In this document: positions 19,493 to 30,549 of the stretch, one piece after another
Layout of the letters: each line of letters opens with the position of its first letter
Numbering within the stretch: the stretch's first letter is position 1
Origin: Symbiodinium natans
Lineage: Eukaryota > Sar > Dinophyceae > Suessiales > Symbiodiniaceae
DNA: 64,000 nucleotides
Assembly (NCBI GenBank): GCA_905221605.1
Contig: CAJNDS010002230.1
Coordinates: 298,501-362,500, forward strand
Direction of reading: 5' to 3'
The notes under the pieces: model-generated
Seen by the model: the letters and a program-made list of their open reading frames with translations, nothing else
What the model was told of the DNA's origin: nothing
Databases searched by the model: none
Position numbers and translations under genes: made by a program

Positions 19493-22330
19493 AAGCTGTA
19501 GCGACTTACGGCCAGGTTTGGAAGACACCTCTGTCGTGCTTCGCCGTGCCCGCCCAGTGCCTGCCTCGGCTCCGAACTTTACGAGAAACTTCGACATCAG
19601 ACATCCTACGCGAAGTGCCCCCAAAAAGGTTCCAGAGCCCTCCGAAGGGTTGGAAGGCGCAGAGTTTCGGCCTTGCGGCTGGAAGTTGAGGGTCCGTTGC
19701 AGCTTCGAAAACCCCTAAACCCCAAACCCTAAGCTCGAAACCCTAAACCCTAAACCCTAAACCCTAAACCCTGAACCCTAAACCCGGAAGAACTCGGAAG
19801 CCTTCAAGCTCCGCTGCCCAAGGGCGCTGTCGAACTTGCTGCGGGAGGTGCAGGCCAGGGGCTTTCTGGTCAAGAGGGTTTAGGGTTTAGGGTTATATAG
19901 GGTTACGGGTTAAGGGTTTAGGGTTTAGGGTTTACTTGAAGGCTCATGGGCACTTGTGAGTAGGTTTTTCAGGCCCAAGCAAGGCCATAGCTAGTCATCT
20001 TATACCACCAGTTAGGCACACCAGGAACCTCCAAATAAACCCCCACCCGCCACCCGCCGGCCTCGAGTTAGGAACTGCCTTCTTGAGTTCAAAACCTAAA
20101 CCCTAAACCCTAAACCCTGAACCCTAAACCCTAAACCCTCAACCCTAAACCCTGAACCCTAAACCCCAAACCCTAAACCCTGAACCCTTCAACTGTTGAC
20201 AGGCTCAGCAGCTCAAGGCAGCGAGCGTCTTTGGCAATCCTCACATGCGACCAACAAACCCACGAGCCTTTCATGCTTGCAGAAACGCTACACAAGAAGA
20301 TCTTTGCATCTGCATGTCTGGGTGGGCCCTTGGAATACTGAATATACCCTTATTGGGTTTAAGAGGGGCATATTCAGGAAAACTTTGTTATCAGAGGGTT
20401 TCAAGGGCCAACCTACATGGTAGCAGCATGGGCGCCCAGACGTCGAGCTTCCCTTGCCAGGGAGAAGTTGCCGATGAGGGGCTCCGGGGCCTCAAGCGGG
20501 TGCGGCACGTCATGATGCAGCAGCTGCCACCTCCCAACCATACAGGCATCCTGAGCTCGCCGGTGCGGCTGCAGGTACGAGAGGCACTTCTGAGTCTGGG
20601 CTTGCGACGTGACGTGCTGACCTTTCTGCTGACCTTCTGCAGTCCATCCGATGTTGGGCACGTCGCGGGAGCTGACCGCAGCCTTTATGAGTGCTGTGAA
20701 GCCGACGCGGTCTGGGACATGCTGCTCGCCGCGGACTTCTGGATTGCGCCCTTGCCGCCGCTTGCGATACTCCGACCCGCCAGGCCTGCTCTGGATCGAT
20801 TTGTCTCACGACACATCAGCCGCTTCAACAGCGAGATTCTGGGGACAGCGCGCCAAACCTCAAGCGACTCAAGCAATGTCAGCAAGCAGCTGCTCATTCA
20901 GAGATGGCAGGGTGAGGTGGACCTTCGAAGAAAGCAAGCCCTGCGGGAGCAAATCCAGCAGCTTCAGTCAGAACGGGACGCCCGGCTGGCAGAGTGCCGA
21001 CTCCGATGGCGCGCCGTCATCCGAAGGCGCCGCGCTCTCGCCGTCACTGCCTGGATGGCACTTTTTCTCCTCAGCTTCCGATGGTCCATGGCCTCCTTAT
21101 CCATGCAGGCCTGCAAGTGCATGGCCCTTTACGCCTACAACCTCTTTCACAAGGTGTCCTGGCTCCTGTTCCAGCTGGCCCCCGGCGCCGTGGTGGAGGG
21201 CCTGTGCGTCGTGACTGCGCAGAGGTGCCGCAAGCGTCGAAGGCGCCTTGCTGGCGACGATGCCCCTGGTGTGCATGTGCGGTACGCCTGTCGTGCAGGC
21301 TTGGCTTCTCTGTGCTGCTACATCACCGCCTTCAAGCAAAATTGGGTGTGGGCTCGGCGATGGAAGCAGGTCGTCGCAGTGGGCTGTGGGCTTGTGGCTG
21401 GGTGGAGTGCTTTTGTCACGGCACTGGTCGTAGCCGGCGTGCTCCTTGCAGTCTTTCTCATGACAGCATACTGCACGATGTGGCGGGCGCGGTGCTGGAC
21501 CGGGGAGTTTGCTGCAGTCGCACAGCGTGACCAGCAAGAGCTGTCCATCACCGAAGATTATCAAGACAAAATCCGCAAGTGCCGCGTATCACTTGGCTTG
21601 CCGCCAGAAGATCGAAAGTCCAGTTGTAATTGTTGTGTCCTTTAGCTCACCCTTGTTGTCCGTTGCCCTGCAGAACTGCGGGCGCAATGGGGCCAAACTC
21701 CAGAAGCACATGCAATGCCCAACGACCGAGGCAAAAAACACGCTGATTTCCATGATGGGCCTGCGTTGGGTCTATTCGATAGTGTTCCGGGGTACCGAAC
21801 AGGGCCCAACTTAAAAAAAGGGGTCGGAAGAATTTCTAATCGTCCCCTCTTATGGTCCCCATACAATCATACTATAATACCCCCCCCCCCGCCCAAAACC
21901 CTATTCTGATTCTTCAAGCCCCTGTATTATCTGGATCGACGGCCCTGGTTTTAGGCTTCGGGTGTCATGGCCGCTCTCGCAGTCTGAGAGCTGAACCATG
22001 CATCCTTTTGCACGCCGGCGTTCCTCTTTGATGTCTCCTCTCAATATATTGGGCCTTGTTTTGGGGGCTTCCGTTAGTCAGGATCGGATCTTCCACTCCC
22101 TCTTTTTTTAAAGCCCCCAAGAGCCCCCCAAGCCCTAAACCCTAAACCCTAAACCCTAAACCCTAAACCCTAAACCCTAAACCCTAAACCCTAAACCCTA
22201 AACCCTAAACCCTAAACCCTAAACCCTAAGCCCTGAAAGAATCAAAGCGCCTGCGCCCGAGGCAGCTGTCCGACCGGGAGCTTACTCCCCACGAGCCGAG
22301 GAGGTCTCGGAGCTTGCGGAGAGTGCTTAA
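19493..22330 (+). CDS. F-box-like multi-pass membrane protein
   Basis: Six phase-consistent exons: 19493-19628, 19791-19877 (starts NSEAFKLRCP), 20203-20321, 20424-21617, 21674-21769 and 22240-22330 (ends EVSELAESA, TAA), about 573 residues. An unspliced alternative is ATG 20428 to TAG 21643-21645 (405 residues), starting MGAQTSSFPC (N-myristoylation pattern) and ending CNCCVL. Counting from that Met: residues about 50-105 resemble an F-box (LRRDVLTFLLTFCSPSDVGH); about 152-185 are a charged coiled coil; hydrophobic spans lie near 193-212, 230-262 and 310-348. The F-box assignment is by pattern only. F-box proteins usually recruit substrates to SCF ubiquitin ligases; membrane attachment would be unusual. 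Confidence 0.55.
20322..20423. mobile_element. Possible introner: 102-nt intron with inverted ends
   Basis: GT at 20322 and AG at 20422-20423 bound a segment whose ends are inverted repeats: GGTGGGCCCTTGGAA on the left and, on the other strand, GGTTGGCCCTTGAAA. Its length is a multiple of three and it is open, so it cannot be told from coding sequence by frame alone. Confidence 0.4.
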
Positions 22331-22438
22331 GCTTCTTAGGGCTTAGGAGGATTTTAGGGTTTAGGGTTAGGGTTTAGGGTTTAGGGTCATTACCGTGATG
22401 TAGGGTTTCTTTGGGGAGGCTTATGTTTTGGGTTGCAG

Positions 22439-22508
22439 ACTTGGGACTTCGCAGGGGGGGAGGTGCTCAGAACCATTCTCCAGGGCCCAGAAACTGGTAC
22501 CTTTTCGA
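22439..22508 (+). CDS. Predicted exon, Roc/small-GTPase G3-like
   Basis: Acceptor TTGGGTTGCAG, donor A|GTTTAGGG. Reads TWDFAGGEVLRTILQGPE. WDFAGxE is the G3 (switch II) motif of Roc domains of ROCO/LRRK-type GTPases, where the usual form is WDFAGQE. The exon is only 23 codons, so the assignment is tentative. Confidence 0.4.
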
Positions 22509-22739
22509 GTTTAGGGTTTAGGGTTTATTTAGGGTTTAGGGTGAGAACCGTAAAAAAAAACCTTGAATACTCAGGCGTCACCTCTGCCTGTCAAATCTAT
22601 ACATCATCACTCCTGGAACCTGCCCTAAACCCTAAACCCTAAACCCTAAACCCTAAACCCTAAACCCTAAACCCTAAACCCTAAACCCTAAACCCTAAAC
22701 CCTAAACCCTAAACCCTAAACCCTAAACCCTAAGAAAGC

Positions 22740-23090
22740 CTAGGGTCCTCCATTGCTTTTGGAGCTCCGGGTTTTGGAGCTCCGGGTTTTTGGACCTTTC
22801 CTCAAAGTTCCGGGGGCCTTCGCCATTCTTGCTTGAGAAGACGCCTGAAGTCTCCTAAACTTCCCGAAGCTCTTTAACCCCAAGTCCCTTGAACCCTTAA
22901 GCCCTTAAACCCCTGAACAACCCCGAAACTGCCTAAACCGCCTAAGCCCCTAGACCCTTAAACCCCTAAACCGCCCAAACCTCCCAAACCCCTACACCCT
23001 AATCCCGTTAAGCCCCTAAGCCCTAAACCCCACCCTAAGTCCCACCAACCCTAACCCCTCAACCCTACATCCTCTTTTTCATATGAACAC
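22740..23090. repeat. Degenerate C-rich telomere variants
   Basis: After a doubled TTTTGGAGCTCCGGG (about 22758-22790), the sequence drifts through CCCCTAAACCGCC-like units. No exon seen. Confidence 0.5.
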
Positions 23091-23099
23091 TCTAAAGCT

Positions 23100-23260
23100 A
23101 ATGCCCAATTTGGAATAAGGTCAATTTTGGGTCCCAACCCTTACGTCATCGGGTATAAGGTCAATGTTGGGTGCCAACGATTTGGTACCAACCCTCATGT
23201 ACGGGTCAATTCCGGGCACCAACCCCAATGCCTAATTCGGTATAAGGTCAACCGAAAGAA
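23100..23260. repeat. Degenerate ~50-bp tandem repeat
   Basis: Three to four units share GGTATAAGGTCAAT, TTGGGTNCCAACC and a CCAACCC(T/C)(A/T) motif. Spacing is irregular. Confidence 0.55.
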
Positions 23261-23489
23261 GACAATTATGTTGCTTATTGGTCCGAAAGGCTTCAGGCCA
23301 TACCTTCGGAAAGAGTTTGAGGATGGGGTAAGATGAACAATATGTAAAGCAACATATCTCCGAATGTTGTGAGAAACTAATGGGCGGGGTGGGTATGATC
23401 CCGTCGCTCGACCCTCGCGCCGCCCTCAGAAGTAGGGGCCGGCTTGGTTGCTTGACAAGCGAAGGGCCTCGACTGAGATGCACTAGAAC

Positions 23490-23640
23490 CCTAGCAACCG
23501 TACCAGCCCAACCCTACCAACCCTACCAGCCCTACCAACCCTGCCAACCCTACCAACCCTACCTACCAACCCTACCAACCCTACCAACCCTGGCAACCCT
23601 AGCAACCCTACCAACCCGAGCAAGCCTACCAACCCTAAAT
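23490..23640. repeat. (ACCAACCCT)n array
   Basis: A 9-bp array with point changes that runs directly into canonical CCCTAAA units, as if derived from or replacing them. Confidence 0.75.
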
Positions 23641-23851
23641 CCTAAACCCTAAACCCTAAACCCTAAACCCTAAACCCTAAACCCTCAAGACAAAATAAAT
23701 AGAAATTGTAGGTGATATCATTCGGAATTTCCCAAGCTATTTGTCTAAACTGCTGACGCACCGAGTTTAAGTAAATTATCCCAAAACACCTGGGAGGCTA
23801 AATGTTCATTTTCCTTAAACCTATGGGGCCTGCCCAAAAGACCTAACAAAC

Positions 23852-24122
23852 AAAAGCCGGGCCTCCCCTGAATACTAAATTACGAAGCGGGGCCTCCCCC
23901 GAATACTGAAGTACAAAGCCGAGTCCTCCCGAATACTAGATTCAGAAGCCGGGCTTCCCCCGAAGACTAAATTACGAAGCCGGGCTTTCCCCGAATACTA
24001 AGTTATGAAGCCGGGGCTCCCCCGAATACTCAAGGGCTCCCCCCGAATACTAACTTACGAAGCCGGGCCGCCCCCGAATACTAAATTACGAAGCCGGGGC
24101 TGCCCGGAATACTAAATTACGC
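23852..24122. repeat. ~31-bp tandem repeat
   Basis: About eight units of GAAGCCGGGCCTCCCCCGAA followed by TACTAAATTAC, 30-34 bp each. Confidence 0.8.
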
Positions 24123-24429
24123 CACCGCCCACCCCCCGCCCCCCCACGCCGACCCCTAAAACCCCAGAGATCGAAAACCGGAAGTGAGCGAATCCTCGGC
24201 AGGCACACTGCCCATGCGCCCCCTGTGGGGGTCTCCAGGCTCTTCCCGCAAGGAGAGGAACTGCAATCCACCCCCTCCAACCCAACTCAAAGGGATATGT
24301 TCGATCAAAATTGCCATATGCAACATGAAGACTCATAAACTCAACTCAAAATTGCCCATGCAATGCGAAGCTTGTTGTGACACACTCCATACAGGAGTCT
24401 CCTCACTTTGGGCCGATGGCTGATACGCA

Positions 24430-24720
24430 AGCAAGGTGACAGCTCAGTTGAAGTAAAATAAAAACATCCTGAGCAAACACAAGATACACTCCAAAAACAG
24501 CACCTTCAACCTGAGTAAGTCTGCAGGGATATTTGTTTTAAAGCGGAAAAAACGCTCAGCTTCGCTGCAAAACAGCTCTTCAAAAACGGTTTCAAAAACG
24601 GCTCATTACTGACTCAATAATGACGCAATAATGACCTAATGTTGAAAAACAAGTTTCGCTCAATACTTTTGCTCAAAACGTTTCGCTCAAGACGTTTCGC
24701 TCAAAACGTGATTGGGACCC
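24430..24720. repeat. A+T-rich island with short repeats
   Basis: Unlike its surroundings, this is A+T-rich. It contains repeated AATAATGAC words and three to four units of TTTCGCTCAAAACG. No splice sites or gene recognised. The preceding 24123-24430 holds short overlapping ORFs on both strands without convincing features. Confidence 0.55.
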
Positions 24721-24865
24721 AAACCCTATCCAATTTCTATAAACCCTGAACCCTAAACCCTAAGCCCCAAACCCTGAACCCTAAACTCTCAACCCCAAAC
24801 CCTAAACCCTAAGCCCTAAATTTTAAGCCCTAAACCCTAAACCCCAAACCATCCGAACCGCACAG

Positions 24866-24969
24866 CCGACGTGAGGACGGCCGCCGCGTGGCGGCCGCGG
24901 CGCTGGCTGCGGAGGCGTCGGCAGCGCGCCGATGCTGGTGCCTTTGCAGCGTGTTCAGGGCTTCCGGGG
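24866..24969 (+). CDS. Predicted exon, Arg/Ala-rich
   Basis: Acceptor CCGCACAG after CCCTAAA; donor GTTTAGGG. One frame reads RREDGRRVAAAALAAEAS, another DVRTAAAWRPRRWLRRRR. Very GC-rich. Confidence 0.3.
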
Positions 24970-25746
24970 GTTTAGGGTTTAGGGTTTAGGGTTTAGGGTT
25001 TGGGTTTAGGGCTTAGGGCCCTGGGTTTAGGGTTCAGGGTTTAGGGTTTTAGGGCTTAAATTTCCCCAAGATATCTTAAGAAGGAGGACCAAAATAAGGC
25101 CCGCAATCTTGGAGGTCATTGGGGGGGATTTAGCACCCCCTATTTTCACCCTATTAAGGACCATTAAAATAAGGGGGGGGGGTTCGGTTTAGGTTTTAGT
25201 GTTTAGGGTGTTATCAGGGCTTGGGGGGGGGGGGTATGCGGGGTCTAGAGTTGATAGGGTTTCGGGTTTGTAGGGCTTAGGGCGTACACCTCCCCCCGTT
25301 TGCACGGTTGGATATCTTAAACAGGAGGACCAGGGTAGGGTTTAGGGTGAGGGGTTTAGGGTTAGTCGGGTTCAGGGTTGGGGGCTTCGGGTCAGGAGGG
25401 TTAGGAGGGTTTACGGTTCAGGGTTTGTGGGGTTGGGGGTTTAGGGTGACTAGGGTTTGTAGGGTTTAGGGTTAGGGCCCAAGGGATCAAGAAGAGGGTC
25501 TAGGGCTTAGGGTGTGGGGCTTGGGGTTGTTCGTGTGTGGAGCACATTGGCTACACCGCAGAAGTTCAAGGGCCCATTGTATTTAAACATGGAGGCAACA
25601 TATTTGCCCACGCTTGGTGGTAACCCCCAAACCCTAAACCCTCAACCCTAAACCCTAAACCCCTAAACCCTAAACCCCAAACCCTAAACCCTAAACCCTA
25701 AACCCTGGTACCTTCGGGAATATCTACAATAGGGAGACTTGAGCAG
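24970..25746. repeat. TTTAGGG-derived intron-like stretch
   Basis: Degenerate TTTAGGG, two GATATCTTAA-plus-AGGAGGACCA segments (about 25068 and 25311) and G runs. No exon called. Confidence 0.4.
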
Positions 25747-26926
25747 GAGGAATGGCGACCTGGAGCTGCTCAATGGCACATGGGCCGCCGGTCTCCAGAA
25801 GCCATCCCTTCCCCCGCTTCGGTTTAGGGTTTAGGGTTTGGGGTTTAGAGTTTAGGGTTTAGGGTTGTTGTTAAGCCCTAAACCCTAAACACCTTAAACC
25901 CCAAAACCCGGAAGCCCATAAACAGCAAAAAACAAGCCCCGAAACCCTTAAACTTCCTAACAACTCTGAGACCCGAAGCAGCCGCAAAGCTCCTAAACCC
26001 CCCAAGCGTTCGGTTGAAGGTTTCGGACTTCTTTGCCCCCTGAAGACTCGCCTTGAGTGGGGACGCGACAGGCCCCGAAGCCCTTTTAGTTTGGTTTTTT
26101 GTGGTTTAGGGGTTCGGGCTTTGGGATTGTAAGCCATCCCAGATTCCTCCCTATAAACCACATGTGTATATGGATATATATATATATATATATATGTATA
26201 CACACAGATCTTTTCCCCATACGCTCGATGAAGCCTTTGAGGCCTCTTGTCTAGGGGGTAATGTTTCAGGGTTCAGGATGTAGGGTGTAGGGTGTACCTG
26301 AATAGATCCTTCTCAGGAGCTGCTGTTCACCAGCAACGGTGATGCTTGATGGGCACTGGGTGTGATTTTGGACCAGGAATCTACTTGGAGGACCCTCAAA
26401 ACCCTCTAGACCCTCTAAACCCTCTAAACCCTTTAAACCCTCAAAACCCTCTAAACCCCCTAAACCCTGTAAACCCTCTAAACCCTCTAAACCCTCTAAA
26501 CCCTCTAAACCCCCTAAACCCTGTAAACCCTCTAAACCCTCTAAACCCTCTAAACCCTCTAAACCCTCTAAGCCCTTCAAACCCAACCCCAAAACCTAAA
26601 CCCTCTACTCGCTAAGCCCTAAACCCTCTACCCTCTGAACCCTAAACCCTCCGAACCCTAAACCCCTAAAACCCTTCCACCCCAAACTGTCAACTTTAAG
26701 GATGTCGAGTTTAGGTTGAGGATTCAGGGTTCAGGGTTTGGGGTGTGGGGTTGAGGGATCCCACCTCCAAGGTTTACGGCAAAAGGGCTTACGGCTGGGT
26801 TTCAGGGGTTTAAGAACCCAAGAGCCCCCTCAGGAATGATCACTTGCAGGGGTCGCCCATGAACTCTCCGCAGCCTTTCTCCGAACGGAAAGCTCACGCG
26901 GTCCGTTTCTTCGACCCTGCCTGTAA
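25747..26926 (+). CDS. Predicted three-exon gene end
   Basis: Exons 25747-25821 (EEWRPGAAQWHMGRRSPE, acceptor TTGAGCAG, donor GTTTAGGG), 26007-26088 (RSVEGFGLLCPLKTRLEW, donor GTTTGG) and 26850-26926 (VAHELSAAFLRTESSRG, acceptor CACTTGCAG, TAA) join in phase. A second frame in the last exon is also open. Product unknown. Confidence 0.4.
26168..26198. repeat. (TA)n microsatellite
   Basis: GGATATATATATATATAT and continuing; similar TA runs at 42035-42069 and 59158-59180. Confidence 0.9.
26397..26580. repeat. (CCCTCTAAA)n array
   Basis: A 9-bp telomere-like variant, about 20 units with occasional CCCCCTAAA/CCCTGTAAA. Asn-Pro-Leu (plus) and Gly-Leu-Glu (minus) frames here are repeat by-products. 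Confidence 0.85.
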
Positions 26927-26945
26927 AAAAGGGTAGGGAGGTTCA

Positions 26946-27127
26946 GTCACATGGGTGGTTGTCTGAATTAGGATCCCTTTTTTGGGCTCGTACCCCTTAA
27001 AATGAGGAGCCCCAGGCCTAGACCATAAACCCTAAAACCTACACCCTAAAGCCTAAACCCTAAACCCTAAACCCTAAACCCTAAAACCCTGACCCAAAAG
27101 GGACCCTACATTAGAGAACTACCCACA
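26946..27127. mobile_element. MITE family 1 copy containing CCCTAAA
   Basis: Left end ATGGGTGGTTGTCTGAATTA then GGATCCCTTTTTTGGG. The right end, on the other strand, is ATGTGGGTAGTTCTCTAATG then GGGTCCCTTTTGGG. About 80 bp of CCCTAAA repeats lie inside. The right end is 10 nt from the acceptor of the next exon. Confidence 0.65.
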
Positions 27128-27138
27128 TCGTGCCGCAG

Positions 27139-28192
27139 TCCAACAGACTGGGAGATGCTCCGACCATCGGAGGCCTTGTTAAGTCACCAGGTTCAACCGA
27201 GGGCCCCATGGCCTTGCGGTGCAATACGGGTTTAGGGTTTAGGGTTTAGGGTTTAGGGTTTGGGGTACACCCTCCATGGCTTTAAGTTGAGATTCGGAAT
27301 CCCCGCAAGCTCTTTATTACTTCTTCTTTCTCCTGTACAAGTAACCATATATCACTGGATTTAGAGAGCACACGTGACGAGGAATTTCCTGTTGTAGCTT
27401 CTAAACAAGAAGGCGCCGCTCACCACATCACCAACATTTTTGAACAAAGGGATTCCCAAGACCCTAAACCCTAAACCCTAAACCCCAGGCCCTAAACCCT
27501 GAACCCTAAGCCCTAAACCCTACACCATAAACCCAAAACCCATTCTTAGGCTTTGGCCAGGTGTCGGGCTTATGTCCCAAAACCCTGAACCATAACCCTA
27601 AGCCCTAAGCCCTAAACCCTAAACCAAAAACCCTAAACCCTAAACCCTAAACCCTAAACCCTAAACCCTGAGTACTCGCAGCTCAGGACGTCGACCGGGG
27701 CGATGCCCGGTGCCTTGCCGACAGCGAGCGCTCTTCTATTGTTGAGTTTAGGGCTTAGGGTTTGGGGTTTAGGGTTTAGGGTTTGGGGTTTAGGGTTTAG
27801 GGTTTAGGGTTTGGGGTTCCAAACCCTAGCCCCTAAACCTCAAGCCTTCAACCCTAAACCTGAGAATCCTCAAACCCTAAACCTGAGCTCCACGAATGCA
27901 AAGCCCCAAATGAGTCAAGCCCTCTTCTGCCTTTTCCATCCCCAAACCCTAAACCCTAAACACCCTAAACACCCTAAACACCCTAAACACCCTAAACACC
28001 CTAAACGCCCTAAACACCCTAAACACCCTAAAAACCCTAAACACCCTAAACCCTAAACCTAAATCCTAAACCCTAAACCTAAACCCTAAACCCTGAACCT
28101 CCCCCTCACCCTGGAGGCGCATCTTGGGTGACGCAGCCGCAGGCTTTGGCGACTTCCAGCCCCTGAAGCTCGACACTGGGTGGCGCCTTTAA
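27139..28192 (+). CDS. Predicted gene end, three phase-linked exons
   Basis: Exons 27139-27229 (SNRLGDAPTIGGLVKSPG, acceptor TGCCGCAG, donor G|GTTTAGGG), 27682-27745 (QDVDRGDARCLADSERSS, acceptor CTCGCAG, donor GA|GTTTAGGG) and 28117-28192 (RILGDAAAGFGDFQPLKL, TAA). Phase is 1 then 2, matching at both junctions. This is one of the best chains in the window. Product not recognised. Confidence 0.55.
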
Positions 28193-28286
28193 GGTACATT
28201 TTCTAGGGAATTGGGTTTGGGGTTTAGGGTTTAGGGTTTAGGTTTAGGGAGAGGCCGTTAGTTTCTTGCTTCATATGAAAGCACAG

Positions 28287-28859
28287 CTCAGGACAGCGTG
28301 CGGCAGGAGATAGATGTCCAGGCTCTGGGTTTTGGAGTGGGTTGCTAAACCGTTCAATGCCCCGGCCTGAGAATCCTGCGTTTTTCGGGTTTAGGGGTTT
28401 AGGGGTTTAGGGTTTTGGGGGGTTTAGGATCTCTCGGCTTTAGGGTGTCAAGGAGTTCAGCGCTTCCAAGCAATCCATAAGAAGCCATTCTAGACCCTAA
28501 GTCGCGCCATTTCACGCGCAGACCTAAGCCCTTAACACCATCCAAATCCCAAGCTCAACACGTCCTGCTCTTCCGTCTCCACGCCAAGCCCGAAACCCTA
28601 AACCCTAAACCTGAACCCTACACCCTAAACCCTAAACGCTAAACGCTAAACCCTAAACCCTAAACCCTAAACCCTAAACCCTAAACCCTAAACCCTACAC
28701 CCTAAACCCTAAACCCTAAACCCTAAACCCTGAACCTTGAACCCTGAACCCTAAGCCCAAAAACCTAAAATGAGTGCAGGCTGGAAGGCTGCGGAACCGT
28801 CTTTCCCTCAAGCCCTGGCCGGGCCCGCTGATGCCAAAGGGCCAGGAAAGAAGCCATAA
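28287..28859 (+). CDS. Predicted two-exon gene end
   Basis: Exons 28287-28328 (QDSVRQEIDVQAL, acceptor AAAGCACAG, donor G|GTTTTGG) and 28780-28859 (WKAAEPSFPQALAGPADA, acceptor GAGTGCAG, TAA) join in phase. No start codon was found, although another stop lies only about 95 bp upstream (28192); one of the two stops may be misread. Confidence 0.4.
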
Positions 28860-29058
28860 ACCCAAAACCCAAACCCCTGACCCCTGAACCCCAAAGCCCT
28901 AAACCCTAAACCCTAAACCCGAAACCCTAAACCCTGAACCCGAAATCCGAAACCCGAAACCCTTCTGGAGTAAAAGGCTTAGGACTTCAGTTGCATCGGT
29001 TGAGGAGGCCTGCAGGCTGGCGGTGTAGTTGGTTTAGGGTCTAATTATTTCCTGGCAG

Positions 29059-29200
29059 TTGCAGTGGCCGAGCTTGTTTCGGATCCTGACAGGCAGGCCC
29101 CATGAGGTTGCGCAGTTGCCTTCGCAAAGCAAGAGCTGCTGGTACTTTGGGATGCCCCTCTTGCCCAAGGGCACATGCACCCCGCCTCAAATGACCCGAA
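29059..29200 (+). CDS. Predicted exon
   Basis: Acceptor TTATTTCCTGGCAG. Reads LQWPSLFRILTGRPHEVA then SKSCWYFGMPLLPKG. The frame stays open to 29418 through a T-rich, hydrophobic stretch (29220-29330) that more likely is intron, with ACAG and GCAG acceptor-like sites. Confidence 0.45.
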
Positions 29201-29495
29201 ACTCTACACCCTCTCTTCCTTTTTTTTACAGCTTTTTATGCTTTATTCTTTCATTTGCAGTTGTTTGTTTTTTTTTGGTTTTTGTTCGTATTTGGCGCTT
29301 TTTGGGAACATGTGCTCTCGCAGCCGGCTTCGAGCTCGCCCTGCCATTCGTTTATCCCCACTGCCCGAAACCCCCCAAATACCCCAAAAGCCTGAAGCCT
29401 CAGGCACTCGAACCCTAAAGCCCTAAAACCTCAAGCGCTAGAATCACTAGAACCCTAAAGCCCCCCCGAAAGCCCCACTTCTGCGGTTGTTGCAG

Positions 29496-29748
29496 CCAGG
29501 CTACCACCGCCCTTGGGGCCGCTACTCTCTGAGCTGCAGGTAGCGCTGTACCCAAAATCGGAGTTGATAGTTGAGCAGAAGGGCCTGTCGTTTCGATCTA
29601 GGTCTCCCCTGCGCCCCTTCGCCCCCTCCTGAGAAATAGATTTTCCCGGAGGGCAGCCCCAGCCCTACTGCAGGATGCAGAAGTCGTCCTCAGCTTGGAC
29701 CATCGCTTTGAGGCAGGGGCCTCCCTACCCCGAACCCAAACCCCATGA
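29496..29748 (+). CDS. Predicted two-exon gene end
   Basis: Exon 29496-29539 (RLPPPLGPLLSELQ) lies between GGTTGTTGCAG and CAG|GTAGCG. Exon 29674-29748 (DAEVVLSLDHRFEAG...) follows CTACTGCAG and ends TGA. Phase 0 at the junction. Confidence 0.45.
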
Positions 29749-29990
29749 CCGTAAAGACCTCAACCCGTACACTTTGACTTGCGAGGTGGAAGGCTTTAAG
29801 TTTAGGTTTGGGGTCCAAACCCAGGGTCGTTCGGCGGGAAAGCTTTTGGGCAGGCTTCGCGGCTTTAGGGGAGGTTGTTATGTAGGATTCTTGCCGTGTT
29901 TCAAGTCAAGGGTTAGAAGGGTTTAAGGTTTACGCAACTACAGAGTTACCGTGTTCAAGCTTTAGGGTTTAAGGCTTAGGGTTGCAAGAG

Positions 29991-30295
29991 CAGAGCCCTT
30001 GCAAGGCCTACGGCGATGCCCGCCTCCGGATCGTGCTGGCCAGCGCTTTTGGGAAAGTTCGGGGTTAGGGGCGTTGCATCCTAAAGCCCTGAACCCTTAA
30101 CCCCGTAAAGCCCACTTCCCTGTAAGCCCTAAACAAACTCCCCTAAACCCTAAACCCTAAACCCTAAACCCTAAACCCTAAACCCTAAACCCTAAACCCT
30201 AAGCTCCCCACATCCACAAAGCATAGGCCAGATTCTCAGGAGTCTCGCAGCTCTTCAAATCCAAATCCATGATCCTTAGCTCCCTCATGCTGTGA
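29991..30295 (+). CDS. Predicted two-exon gene end
   Basis: Exon 29991-30056 (SPCKAYGDARLRIVLASAF, donor AAA|GTTCGG) and exon 30251-30295 (LFKSKSMILSSLML, acceptor GTCTCGCAG, TGA) join in phase 0. Left flank is TTTAGGG-like, so the intron before it is atypical. Confidence 0.4.
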
Positions 30296-30549
30296 GCACG
30301 TACACGCCCCTACAGACCCCGAAGGGCCTAACACCCCAAGTCTGCTACAACGCAAGGGGGGGGGCTCCCCACTTTGTGGAGGAAGAAAGAGGTTTTGCCA
30401 AGAGAACAAACCACCTAAGGAAGGGTCCCGACCGCACCCACACCAAGGGCGGAGCAAAACTGCTGTGCTTGGGGCTTTTAAATGCTGCGCCCGGTGCCTG
30501 TAAACCCTGTAAACCCTGTAAACCCTGTAAAGCCTGCAAACCGCAAACC

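Noticed and set aside
26266-26592. Gly-Leu-Glu and Asn-Pro-Leu repeat proteins
   Set aside because: Direct translation of the (CCCTCTAAA)n array.
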